Shown: piece after piece, positions 11,751 through 22,259 of the stretch
Position numbering within the stretch: the stretch's first letter is position 1
Layout: each line of letters begins with the position of its first letter
Source: Periconia sp. R9002
Lineage: Eukaryota > Ascomycota > Dothideomycetes > Pleosporales > Periconiaceae
Direction of reading: 5' to 3'
Length of the DNA: 64,000 bases
Assembly: GCA_023627715.1 (NCBI GenBank)
Contig: JAMAHW010000052.1
Span: forward strand, 1-64,000
Made by a program: the position numbers and the translations under genes
The notes under the pieces: generated by a model
Told to the model about the DNA's origin: nothing
The model's input: only the letters and a program-made list of their open reading frames with translations
Databases searched by the model: none

Positions 11751-11761
11751 AAAAAAAAAAA
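11751..11761 (-). terminator. RNA polymerase III terminator of 5S copy 2
   Basis: On the minus strand a run of about 11 T directly follows the 5S gene, then GCCCGCGCG. This is a strong polymerase III stop signal. Confidence 0.85.
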
Positions 11762-11880
11762 ACATACAACAGCAGGTATTCGCTAGTGGTCACCCACCTA
11801 ACTACTAATCCGCCGGTACCATGCTTAAGTACAGCTGAGCGGACGGGAAGCTCTGTTTTCATGGTCCTATGGTCGTATGT
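11762..11880 (-). rRNA. 5S ribosomal RNA, copy 2
   Basis: A 119-nt 5S rRNA, identical to copy 1 except at RNA positions 19 (A here, G there) and 60 (U here, C there). These two positions face each other in the second helix, so the helix stays fully paired in both copies. A TATATA element lies at about -29 to -24 and a long T-run follows the gene. Intact promoter, terminator and structure argue that it is transcribed. Confidence 0.96.
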
Positions 11881-11903
11881 GAAAGTAAGGGTTCACTCTA
11901 TCG

Positions 11904-11909
11904 TATATA
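11904..11909 (-). promoter_or_regulatory. Upstream TATA element of 5S copy 2
   Basis: TATATA at about -29 to -24 from the 5S start, matching the position of the element upstream of copy 1. Confidence 0.65.
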
Positions 11910-14900
11910 ACGTCTATGAAAATGGGTATACGTCCGTATGTGGTGTGTTGTCAATGGGAGGACATACATGTACGAGTATTTGGTAGGGGCCGGGAGAGGT
12001 AGGTGGATAGTCTTGCTTGTGACATGAAAGGTGTGTTTGGGTTTACAATAGTGGTGTTTATGTAGTAGGCATAGATAGATGGATGATACTGTCCGTAAAT
12101 GTATACACATAAGCAGTATACTTCCACCAGGGTCGTGGGCAAGTACATAAAGATGCGACGGACCGTGCTAACATCTAATCGCTTGGCAGCCTCGTAAATC
12201 CCCCTTTCTCCAATCTGATACGTTCCCTCCCCGCTACGGTTCGGCCATCGCAAGTGAAAAATATGGAATAACAAAGCACACTATACGTATATCGTCAACG
12301 TGTATGAACAAGGACATGCAAAACACAAACCCCAACCGCACACACATCAAAATACCCGCCGCCGAAACCAACAAGCGTTGCCACAGCAATCAATCATGCG
12401 CGCGGGATGAAAATCAACATTGTAAATTGTTGAACGCATGAAAGAAATTGGTGTGTGATGATCGAGCTTGACACGACACGGAAGGGAGATTCAGTTCGAA
12501 ACCTTCTTACGCCATGTACCAAGTCGCACTTTGGAGCGTAGCGCATTACCTAGTCTACAACATGCAATCGAAGGGGTTTTGTTTCTCTTTCTCATTTCTA
12601 GAGAGACGGGTGGTAGGGAAAGGGGTGCGACAGAAGGGCAAAAAGGAGAAACAGACAAATCTCCAAACACGCACCAGCGTTTATTGTTTGTTTGCCGTGT
12701 GTTTCTCAACACGATCGAGACGTTCAAAACCCTTGTGTTGCAGAAACCTACCCTACAAGCTTCTTTCTCTCTCACATCGCATGTGACTGTGACTGACTGT
12801 GTGTGACTGTGATTGCGACACAACGCACGGTCGGATTGGGAAATGTTGGGGGAGGGTGGGGTTACTGGATGGGGACATGGGGGCGTGCGAATGTGAGATT
12901 TTGTTTGGGTTTGGGTTTGACGGGATGGTGGTGGTGGTGTGTTACTACTGTGTACATCTGTCTGTCCCGGTTGAGATTGATTACTTTCACGGTGGCATAC
13001 TGGTTCCAGGGACGGGAAGGGAGGATTGGGGAACGTTCGTTGGAGGAGGGTGATTGATTAGATGAGATGATCCGCGGCGAGATACCGAGAACGAAATAGA
13101 GTGATCAATTACTACATGTAGCTTAGGATAGGTTGGAATGGAGATCCGATCGTTCGTTCCGGCTTTACGACATGTGCCATCGGAACGGGAGAGATGAGTA
13201 GCCACCGGGCGAAGCTTTACGATGATCATCCGAGCTAAGGTGTGCTAATGTTCGGGTCCACGTATTGCGCTGCGCATGGTGCTTATCGCATACCTAGACG
13301 CATAGAGTGATCGTGGAAGGTGTGAATGCTTTTCACTGTATGTGAAGCTACGCGAGGGGTATATCATATCAAATGAAAGGGGGATTGCGGGAGAATTCAA
13401 TCACAGCGGAGATTTGTGGTGGAGGAATAGGTAGAACAGTGCGGTAGAGAAAGAGGGCAAGGTACGAGCGTGGTAAGCGTTTCGCGGCGATTGCGGAATC
13501 CCGAAGGAACCGAAGGAACGTCCTTATCCCGGAGAAGCTTCTACCTGCTGCTTGGGTAAAAGGATATAGGGTGGACGACGTCATGAAGCATTTGTAGACG
13601 GCGATGTAGATTGCAGAACACGCAGTGGCATAGGTACGTAGATAAGCTGGATGCAGCATACGAGTGGGATATTGCAGCGCAGTACAGCACCGGCGTGGGG
13701 TAAGAATAGCAACCGCATATGTGTAGTGGGACTAGCGACAAGCAATAGTGTTGGCTGCTTCCGAGGAATCGAAGATGCCATTGTCGGTAGCTGACGAACG
13801 CGGCAGTAATCCGTATGTGGGCTATTTTTATTCGCATTCCTCAGGGCGTTTGTTCTGCTTCTTTCCCTAGATTGGACATGTAGGAGAGAAAGTTACGAGA
13901 GCTCGTAAAAGGAGAACTGCCGATGGGATTCATGGCATAAGAGGACACATCAAGCTAGGCCCGAAACAGGCCAAGCGGGCTTCGCTACGTTTCAGCCTGG
14001 CCAAGTGGCATGGGCACGCCAAAGGGTTCAAGCTGCAGCCGCGCAACCAAGAAGGGACATATTGTTAGGTAGCCGCATGGCGAACAGCAACATCAAAGAA
14101 AGACAGCTGGTAGAATCGGACGTTGCAACTTGCAAGGGGAACGCGCCCGGAGACTTGCCAGTTGCGTCGTCGCGTCGTCGCATCCTACTAACGAGGAACG
14201 TGTATCGGAATAGTCACAGGTCCGAGGGCATAGTGAGACGCCGCAAACAAAGGTATCAGAATTCCGAGAAAGCTGGCGACGTTTGCTGTTTGCAAGACAT
14301 GGCTCCCAACGGATGACAAGAGGGAGAGAGAGCGATACGAAACGCCACGCTGAGATCTGGGCTATGGAGGGTTGAGTGTCAGTTGTGGGCTAAGGGCGTA
14401 GGCTAACGGGGCGCTTTGCACGACGCGTGGCCTCGGAGAGGATCATCAGCTCCCCACAGTCAAGTCGAGTGGAGGCGCCGACCGACGGCTGTTCGCCATG
14501 GTTTATTATTATCGCACCAGTCGCATGCACTGCAAAAGAAGAGAAGAACATGTGCAGCGCATCTCAGGACATGATTAGCACATGTAGAGGGGGCGCAGGT
14601 GAACGAACGGGTAAAGAAAGGATGGATCGTCACCCAGCCTCGACGGCGAAGTTGGGGCAGGGCGGCATGAGATGCATCCACGCACGCCATCTAACGTACA
14701 GTAGGCGCATCGTACTCATCAGCCAGGTATTACTGTGCTTATCCGTAGGGTAATGTTACAGAGTATATCCTCCATTTTCAGTGAACATCTTTGGGGGACG
14801 GTGTAACTAGATGATGTGCTTGTACGGTAGTTTAGGGTAGGCGGGCCAGGACGCTAAACGGGCGGCTATCCAGCCACGCATACGAAACAGGTGCCCAGCC

Positions 14901-15034
14901 TGGTAGGTGTAACAGGGCGAGGCTGGAGTGGAGTGGGAGTGAGCGTGGGAGAGGGAGCGGAAGAAAAAAAAAAGTTAGGCCCGTTGCGGCCAGCAGCCCC
15001 GCCGCCTAGGTAGCGCCGTCCACTCCAGCCAGCC
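11910..15034. other. 3.1-kb gene-free region
   Basis: No frame on either strand shows motifs, plausible splice structure or coding composition. A G-rich run on the plus strand at about 12838-12915 has several GGG blocks separated by short loops. Low-copy transcripts or non-coding RNA cannot be excluded by eye. Confidence 0.4.
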
Positions 15035-15397
15035 TCAACCATCAACCACGGACCCATTGATTATTGTTGCCAGATATACGTCTGTACAGAAAAGATAGGA
15101 ATCGCGGCTTATGTCAGTTGCATTGAGTGTTGGTGTCAGCCCCGGCGGCGCATGAAATTCATAATTGTAGGTAGGCACCGTCGATCCGAAAGGTTGCCCT
15201 CGTATGTACTCGGGGACGCGTCTCATCTTGAGCGATGGAAGGATGGATGATAAAATTGTTGACGACGACGATAAGAAGCCGACGAGAGGCAGAACAAGCA
15301 CCAAGCCCAAAAAAGTCTCCAGCCCGTTCAAGCCAACCTTAAACCAGCCCTTAGTAACCCGACCAACAACAGCCTTCCGGTTCTGGGCCGCCGTCAA
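15035..15397 (-). CDS. Possible small one-helix protein (doubtful)
   Basis: A 120-residue frame divergent from the mannosyltransferase. It has one hydrophobic segment, FLGLVLVLPLVGFL, and two possible glycosylation sites (NAT, NGS). No family is recognised and it sits in a presumed promoter region, so it may be a chance frame. Confidence 0.2.
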   Translation of the reverse strand: MTAAQNRKAVVGRVTKGWFKVGLNGLETFLGLVLVLPLVGFLSSSSTILSSILPSLKMRRVPEYIRGQPFGSTVPTYNYEFHAPPGLTPTLNATDISRDSYLFCTDVYLATIINGSVVDG

Positions 15398-15798
15398 CCA
15401 CTCCCACCCACTCGCTCGCGCCCCTGTCCCTGCTTGCTTTGTCGCTCCCTGCCCTTCTCTCCATGATTTGATTGCGACAATTGCAACATATCCATCCCCA
15501 TAGCCTTTCTCCTCCTATTCAACATTTCGCCATACCTTAGGTACCTACCTACTCCATCCGCTACCCTATAACCTTGTTGTTGTTCCTCCCCCCTTGGCTT
15601 GTTTACTCCTTCCGTTCGCTCCGCACTTTTCCTCGACCCTCTCCTTCCCCCGACCTCTCCTCCTCCACCCCCATCTCCACCTCCACCTCCACGCCTCCGG
15701 TCAGGCTTCGTCTCCTCTCCGCCGCCACCGACCCCGACACGCCCTCATTCCCGCTGTCACAAATCCCGCGTCGTCTCTGGCCTCCCGTCGCTGCTGCG

Positions 15799-17061
15799 AT
15801 GCTCTCCTTCAAAAAGGCCCTCGTGGCCTCGCTCGCCGTCCTGACCCTCTTCTTCCTGTTCAGGAGCCACCACTCGAGCCATTCGCCCGCCCCCATCCGC
15901 AATGCCAACGACATGCCCAAACCCGCCATGCTTCAGCCCAAGCCCGAACCGCCGAAACCCTCGCCCACGCCCGACAAGGCAAACGATGCCTTCAACACGG
16001 TCGACGTCCCCAAGAAGCCAAAGACCCAGATCAGCCTCGATGAGCTTCACAAGAAGCCCCTGAAGCAGCAGCTCGAATACCAGTTCCCCTACGACGTCGA
16101 CTCCAAGTTCCCCGCATACATTTGGCAGACGTGGAAATACACACCCGCCCAGGGCGAGTTCAAGGAGGAATTCCGTGAGGCCGAGGCCAGCTGGTCCATT
16201 CACCACCCGACCTTCGTGCACGAAGTCATCACCGACAACGTCGCTGTCTATCTGATCCGCCACATCTACGCCTCTGTCCCTCAGGTCCTCGAGGCCTACA
16301 ATGCGCTCCCGCTTCCCGTCCTCAAGGCTGACTTCTTCCGCTACCTGATCCTCTTGGCTCGCGGTGGAATCTACTCGGATATCGATACCTCTGCTTTGAA
16401 GAGCGCCGCCGATTGGATTCCATCCGACGTGCCCAGCAACTCGTATGGCATGGTCATTGGCATCGAGGCTGACCCCGATCGCGACGACTGGGCCGATTGG
16501 TACTCTCGCCGCATCCAGTTCTGCCAGTGGACCATCCAGTCCAAGCCCGGCCATCCCGTCCTCGTCGACGTCGTTGCCAACATCACACAGGAGACGCTCA
16601 AACGTCGCGACGAGGGTAAGCTCTCTAAGGACACCAAGGGCATCATCGAATTCACCGGTCCCGCTCTGTGGACCGACAGCATCTTCTCCTTCTTCAACAA
16701 CCCCGATTACTTCGACATGACCACCAGCAAAGGCAACATCACCTGGGAACACTTCGCTGGGATGAAGACCCCCAAGAAGGTCGGAGACGTCATCATCCTG
16801 CCCATCACGAGCTTCAGCCCTGGCATCAAGACCATGGGCGCCGGCGAACCGGATGACCCAATGGCCTTTGTCAAACACAACTTTGAAGGTACGTAGTATT
16901 CCCTTTCCGCTAGCAGCTCCGCGGTACCTTGTGCTTCGGCGCTTGCAATGCCCATGTGCCCCCTGCAACCATTGTCACACCTTCCCGTTTACCATTCTGA
17001 CTTGGCGCTAGGTACATGGAAACCCGAAAGCGAACGCCACATTGGCCAGACCTACAACTAA
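15799..17061 (+). CDS. OCH1-like alpha-1,6-mannosyltransferase (GT32)
   Basis: Two exons, 15799-16888 and 17012-17061, giving 379 residues. The 123-bp intron (GTACGT donor, GCTAG acceptor) splits a Gly codon; the last exon adds only TWKPESERHIGQTYN. The protein is type II: a short cytosolic end MLSFKK, a membrane anchor ALVASLAVLTLFFLF, then a proline-rich stem. The catalytic part has IWQTWKYTP, LPVLKADFFRYLILLARGGIYSDID with the DXD metal and sugar-nucleotide site (D194, D196), and TGPALWTDSIF. These are hallmarks of glycosyltransferase family 32 (Och1/Hoc1), Golgi enzymes that start or extend outer-chain N-glycan mannan from GDP-mannose. An in-frame ATG at 15574 would add 75 low-complexity residues before the anchor, so the 15799 start is preferred. 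Confidence 0.9.
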
Positions 17062-18780
17062 ACGCATTCTCTTTGAGCCGGCCTCCCCGAACCTCGACCG
17101 AAACGAGACATGACGACCGCTTTTCTGTACACTATTGGGGCCAAGAGGACACATTGGTTTGGGGTTGCAGGTCACCAGTGACGGCACGCATGGCGCTTTC
17201 CCAACCAGCACTATGTATTTCTCGGGAATGCGCCCTTGCCGTATAGCCTGTGTTGTTGAACAGGCCTACGCTCCGCAGCCAGCTGGTAAACATGCCCATG
17301 TGCGGCTGGTGCGGATCAAATGATGGGAGAAGGTCCGTAACAGTACTCTGCACGGCAGTTTCCATTTCTACTTGTTATATTTTTTTTTGTTCACTTCCTC
17401 CACGTCAGCAGCAAAACTTCAAGCGCTGAAGTTTGATGGCGGCTGAACTCTCGCAACACTTTCCAAGGTCACGGTCCGGTGCTTGTTTCTGGACCTCGAC
17501 TGGAGAGTACCTACTCTTTTCCAACGACATACACATACGCACACTCTGTACAATTATAGACGGGGCATTTGCATTACGCGCGCAAAAATGGAATCGCATG
17601 GATGTTTGACAGGACATCGGCGAGCAGCATTTCTTACTCCTTTCTCTGTTTTTTCTTTTCTGCGAGCGAAGGTGTTTGGTTTTAGTTGGGCTGGCTACTT
17701 GTTCATGTCCACATGATGGATGAAGGGAATACTAGGTAGATAAAATCTCTTGAGGGTAGGCAGACAGGGACACGGACGCGGTGGATCTCGGCTGAGAAGG
17801 AGGGGAGGGGAAGGGATACATGAAGCGAATCAAGGGATCATATCGGGAAAACTACCGTACCTCCATGTCTCTGTTCCTTGCTTTGCATGTTCTGTTTGGT
17901 CGTGTTTGTTTGCTGGTGCGGCAGATATCTACACAGTCACACAGCTAGTGCCGGAAGAGGCCGTCTTCACATGTCGAGCGAGTGCTTCGTCAGCGTTGAC
18001 GAGTGTGGCGGTGCGCATGTGGCGCATGTGATGCTGAGGCTGTGCGCGTGACGAGCAGAGTGAATAGGATGGGTAGAGCATGACTAGGCTGGTCTAAGAC
18101 CGTCGAAAAAAGTCATCCTGGCCCAATACACTCCACCGATCGTCGTTGCTTGCAGCGCGTGCAGCGTGAGTTGGGCGTGTGAGTGTTTGCTGCCTGGTGC
18201 CTGATGGCAGTGTCTTGCATGCTCTGGCCGTGACTTTCATGCCCCCTCCCGTCGCCTTATTGATGCCACGGTACCGCCGATAGGCTGTGCTGTAGGTACA
18301 TGCATATTTTTCTTCTTCCCCCTGACCACTTATTTCTCGTCGATCCAACAACCTTCCTACTTGCTTGGCTTTCCTCCGTCAAGTCTGTTCGAGCGCAACA
18401 AACCCGATAATAGCGGCACACGATAATTGTCGAGGCTTTTTCCTTTCCCCGCGCGACGCGCTTTCACGATACCTTCTGGTTCGCTCACATTGAAAGAGGA
18501 GGATGCAAAAGAGCCCGGCCCAACGTCAGGCAGAAACAGGCAAAATCGATATCTCAACATCTTCGCCTTCACCACCACGTAACAGGGGGCACCGAGGCAA
18601 CCATCAATATATATCTACATAATCGTCTCGACATCCAGCCCACCTCCCTCAAACTCATCTCAGCTTACTTTGGTCCTCCTCTCCTTTGAGAGGACTGTTT
18701 TCAAAGCATCAGTTGCAGCCAATCACAAATCAAATCGGTACATCGCGGGTGCGTGTAATAAGATTTACTCCCGCACCACC
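17062..18780. other. Intergenic region without supported gene
   Basis: It begins with the 3' end of the mannosyltransferase gene. Frames such as 17750-18031 and 18094-18351 show no motif or splice support. The last few hundred bases are pyrimidine-rich and may be the promoter of the gene at 18781. Confidence 0.4.
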
Positions 18781-19389
18781 ATGCCGTCCTCATCCATTCA
18801 CTCCACACACTCCACCCCCTCCTCCGCGCATTCAGTAGCTCGATCTACTTCACGCCAAAGTCAACACAGCGCCTCCGCCTCTGCTGACCGTTGCAAATCC
18901 AACAGCAGCAGCAGCACTACCAACCCGCCCCCACTCCAGCACTCCATCTCGTCGCCCGCGGCCCCTACAACCTCCTCCACCGCCCTCTACCCTCCTTTCC
19001 CCTCGTCCTCATCTGCTACTTCCACCCCGTCGGCAAACAACAAACTCACCCTCTACAACCCTCCTGCCCGCCGCCCAGCCTACTCATCCTACCCAACCCA
19101 CCCCTATCACCACGACCAGCACACATCGCCACCAACCTACTACCTTTACAACGTCCACATCTATCCCAATGTCCGCGGCTCCCCTTACTACTACGGCGAG
19201 CTAGAAGAGGACGAGGACGAGGAAGAGGACGAGGTAGATCGCCAGGAACGGGAAAGGAGGGAGAAGAGGGATCGCGAGAGGCGGAGGTTGGATCGCGAGC
19301 TCGAGAGGCGGCCGACGGTTGGCGAGAGCTGTGTTTGGGCTTGGGGCGTGGTTAGGAGTAGGGTTCGCGCTCGTGGGAGGGCGCGGTGA
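18781..19389 (+). CDS. Low-complexity protein, charged C-terminal part
   Basis: A 202-residue frame from MPSSSIHS. The first ~100 residues are Ser, Thr and Pro-rich, a middle part is rich in Tyr and Pro (PPTYYLYNVHIYPNVRGSPYYYGE), then an acidic block is followed by an Arg/Glu helix-like block, RREKRDRERRRLDREL. No family is recognised. The YYLYNVHIYPNVRGSPYYYG stretch looks constrained and argues for a real gene. An upstream in-frame ATG at 18670 would add 37 residues, and a spliced alternative 3' end is possible. Confidence 0.5.
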   Translation: MPSSSIHSTHSTPSSAHSVARSTSRQSQHSASASADRCKSNSSSSTTNPPPLQHSISSPAAPTTSSTALYPPFPSSSSATSTPSANNKLTLYNPPARRPAYSSYPTHPYHHDQHTSPPTYYLYNVHIYPNVRGSPYYYGELEEDEDEEEDEVDRQERERREKRDRERRRLDRELERRPTVGESCVWAWGVVRSRVRARGRAR

Positions 19390-19494
19390 TGTGGGAAGTG
19401 AGGGGTGTCATTTTCTTCTCTTCTATCTAGTGGTGTTTAATTTTTTTCTTCTTCTCTTCTTTGTAGGCGGTTTTCAACGCGTTTTTGTTTATTC

Positions 19495-20300
19495 CTTTTT
19501 TTTTCTCCCTATCGCATCATCATATCATACCATCCTTACATTCCCCCTCCATCCCTTCCCCCCTCCTTTTTCACATACCCACATCCCATCTCCTATTTCC
19601 TTCCTATTCCGTACCTCCCCACTCCATCCCCTTCCCCAAAAAAACCCAACACAACGCATCAAACATACATATACCCACACATATAATGGTTTACCCGAGA
19701 GCGGGCAAGGACAGTCGAGTCATTCATACCTTTCTCCCTCTTCCTCTTCCCTCTCCCCACCTCGCTTATCCTCTCCTTGATAGCATAACATAGCATAGCA
19801 TCATAACGTCCCTACACTCCCACTACCCCTTCCACAATATCCCTCCCACTATACCCATCCAAATTCATACACTATACATAATAATCATTCGCGAAGCTGA
19901 CGAAAGAAAAAATATAATTCTTGTCTTATGTTGCAGTCTATTGGCTTGAATGCACGTATTCTATCTACCCAACCTACCTCTTCCTCGATGTTCAAAGAGC
20001 GCAATATACATTTTAAATCCTTCCTCTCTATTACGTACTTACTTAAACATTTTAACTTTCCTACCCCTACGCGTATGTACAACCCTCCTTATCCACACAC
20101 CCATTCACCCCTTCCCTAAGAACAAACACCAACACCACCCACCTCCCCCAAATCTAAACCCACCCTCGCCTCCTCCTCCCCCTCAACCCCATACAAACCC
20201 CTATTCCATCCATCCCTGCTACCCTTACCTCTCTAAACCTCTATACATTTCATACATTCCATCCTACCCCCCAATCTATCCATTCATCCATCCTTCTATC
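19495..20300 (+). other. G-poor, pyrimidine-rich tract
   Basis: About 800 bases with almost no G on the plus strand, dominated by C and T with A. No gene is supported. The asymmetry ends near the TAGA microsatellite at about 20306. Confidence 0.7.
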
Positions 20301-20305
20301 GCACG

Positions 20306-20332
20306 TAGATAGATAGATAGATAGATAGATAA
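20306..20332. repeat. TAGA microsatellite
   Basis: About six to seven perfect TAGA units, directly before the dispersed repeat copy. Confidence 0.9.
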
Positions 20333-20359
20333 TATAAGTACCTCGCCCGTGACCAATTG

Positions 20360-20470
20360 TTACCTGTGTGCACGTCCCAGCCACGGACGTTACCATGAGA
20401 CTTCAAACCAGTGTTGATACCGTGACTGATTTCACCAATCAATTGCGACAAAAAAGACACTTTGATGTAC
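20360..20470 (+). repeat. Dispersed repeat, copy 1
   Basis: About 110 bases closely similar to 52099-52210. Shared blocks include TTACCTGTGTGCACGTCCC, AACCAGTGTT and GTGACTGATT. Both copies keep a hairpin (ACGTCC with GGACG) and a small GATT/AATC stem-loop. An 11-base direct repeat, GTACCTCGCCC, brackets this copy at 20338-20348 and 20467-20477. No protein is encoded. It may be a transposon end, a MITE fragment or a non-coding RNA relic. Confidence 0.75.
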
Positions 20471-20536
20471 CTCGCCCTCGCAGGCGGGCGGGGGATGAGG
20501 GGTTTGGATTTGGAATTGGTTTGGTGGGTAAGGTAA

Positions 20537-20562
20537 ATACATACATACATACATACATACAT
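20537..20562. repeat. ATAC microsatellite
   Basis: About six perfect ATAC units just downstream of the dispersed repeat. Confidence 0.9.
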
Positions 20563-21660
20563 GAAATTGAAATTGAAATCGGATCCTCACAGGGTATTTC
20601 TACCCTGTAGGACGGACACAGAGGTAACTATTTATGCACGTGATATATATCTAGGGATTATATACGGTGGGTTGAATGTTTGAACAGTTTCCTGTATGGA
20701 AAACATTCTCCTACAGTACACATATGCCCTGGCTAGGTCTAGGCTCTATTCTTATGTTGAATAACTCCGCTAGTTCATAAGAAGAAAGAGAAAAACCAGA
20801 CACTCTTATCTTTAATGTATTTCTAGTTGTTGAAAATTGCCGTTAAGACTCTTTAAGGCTATTTTCAAACGTCCCTGAGAGCCTTAATGTGGGGGGGGGG
20901 GAGGGTGATTTTCGGCCATGTTTGATCAACGCCCTCGTTTCGCATAACTTTACATGCGCTTTCTACTTATTTGAATATTCTTAATCTTGGTTCATACAGG
21001 AAAACTATCGCACCATGTGACGCGTACAGAGGAGGCCACACTCAGTACGGCGTGACGAAGTTGGGGGTGGCGGCGGAAGGGGTCGCAGCCCCATGTTTGA
21101 ATATACACCATGCTTCGGGGTTGGAGACAGTAAGGCTTTCCACGATGAGGGCAAAAAAAATACCCATTGTATGTAGCCTTGCAGCGTACAATAATGGAGG
21201 TTTAAAAATAGTCGCGGAAGCTTGATCGATCTGATCGATCTCGCTACCGATGTCGTGGTGCGAAACCGGGGAATGTGGTGCCGCCATTTCGCTGGTTGTT
21301 GCAAGCCTTGCATCGACATTCCGGATTTAGGACGCGGAGAATATTTGCCTGCATTTCCTCAATGCATTGATTGAAATAGTGCTTAGCCTGCTGTTGGTGG
21401 GGGCGGTGCTCTCATGTGCTGTTGTTTGTCGGGGGCCTCGTTTCAAGACTTCGTAAACAGGGCGCCGAAGATAGTGGTCGCCGTCTTTGTTAATGTATCA
21501 GTATTGTAGTTACCTGCTTTAATGTACAAATGTCGATATAAAGACGTGGAAAGTTATTGTTTATCTTCATTCGTCTGCATCCACTCTCTGCATTCAACCC
21601 CTTCAATCATCAACAACACCTCTACGATACCTTCTCGAAATCTCCTTGTAACCTTCCAAA
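20563..21660. other. Spacer and promoter of secreted-protein gene
   Basis: No coding frame is supported. A run of twelve G lies near 20891. The segment just before 21661 is the likely promoter and leader of the secreted-protein gene. Confidence 0.4.
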
Positions 21661-22259
21661 ATGTTCTTCAAGTCATCCCTCCTCCTCGGTGCTCTTGCAG
21701 CGCTGTCTCTAGCTGCACCGGCGACCGAAGTCCAAAACACATCTCTTTTAGAGAGAGCCGAAGTTACGATCCCCGATAAGGTCAAGGCACCAAAAGAAGG
21801 CCAGTGTGGTGTCTTGGTCTACTCAGCCACGGTCTTGCCTATTGGTGGTACACCAACCACCGTCGAGGGGGAGGGCATTGCACCATCCCTAGTTGGCGAT
21901 GAATCCGCATGCGTCATCAATCACAACAAGAAGATCATCGGCCCTGCCAAAAACCTGGCTCATGTCAGTCCGGGCTTCGCTGCTGATATCCCACTGAACA
22001 ACAACATGGGTACTGTACTAGTAGGAGCAACGTAAGTCGCTATGATTTTTTAACTCACTGCTTGTCTCAAAACCCTTCAAAGTTTTGTAGCTGATGCAGA
22101 AATAGATTCATCGATGGCACTAAAAGCAACTGGGGTATTACATACAAGTACAAGGGGAAGGAATACCAAGGTACTGGCAACCCTGATTGTGAGCAGTATC
22201 TCATGTTTCCCGGCGGACTCGGTGCATATGCTATACATTCGTGTTACTTTCCATGTTAG
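21661..22259 (+). CDS. Small secreted cysteine-containing protein
   Basis: Two exons, 21661-22031 and 22106-22259, giving 174 residues. The 74-bp intron has a GTAAGT donor and AATAG acceptor and splits a Thr codon; without it the frame would end early. The N terminus is a clear signal peptide (MFFKSSLLLGALAALSLAAP), followed by a short pro-like stretch ending near LLERAEV. The mature part has five cysteines: GQCGV, SACVI, PDCEQ, HSCYF and the C-terminal residue itself. The composition is Gly-rich, as in fungal secreted proteins of unknown fold. The first exon alone ends before the last three cysteines. It stands alone in a gene-poor stretch, a setting typical of candidate effectors, but no function can be assigned. 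Confidence 0.8.

Noticed and set aside
15757..16968. 403-residue open frame on the minus strand
   Set aside because: It is the shadow of the OCH1-like gene; composition is Gly/Val/Asp-rich without motifs, and the plus-strand gene is certain.
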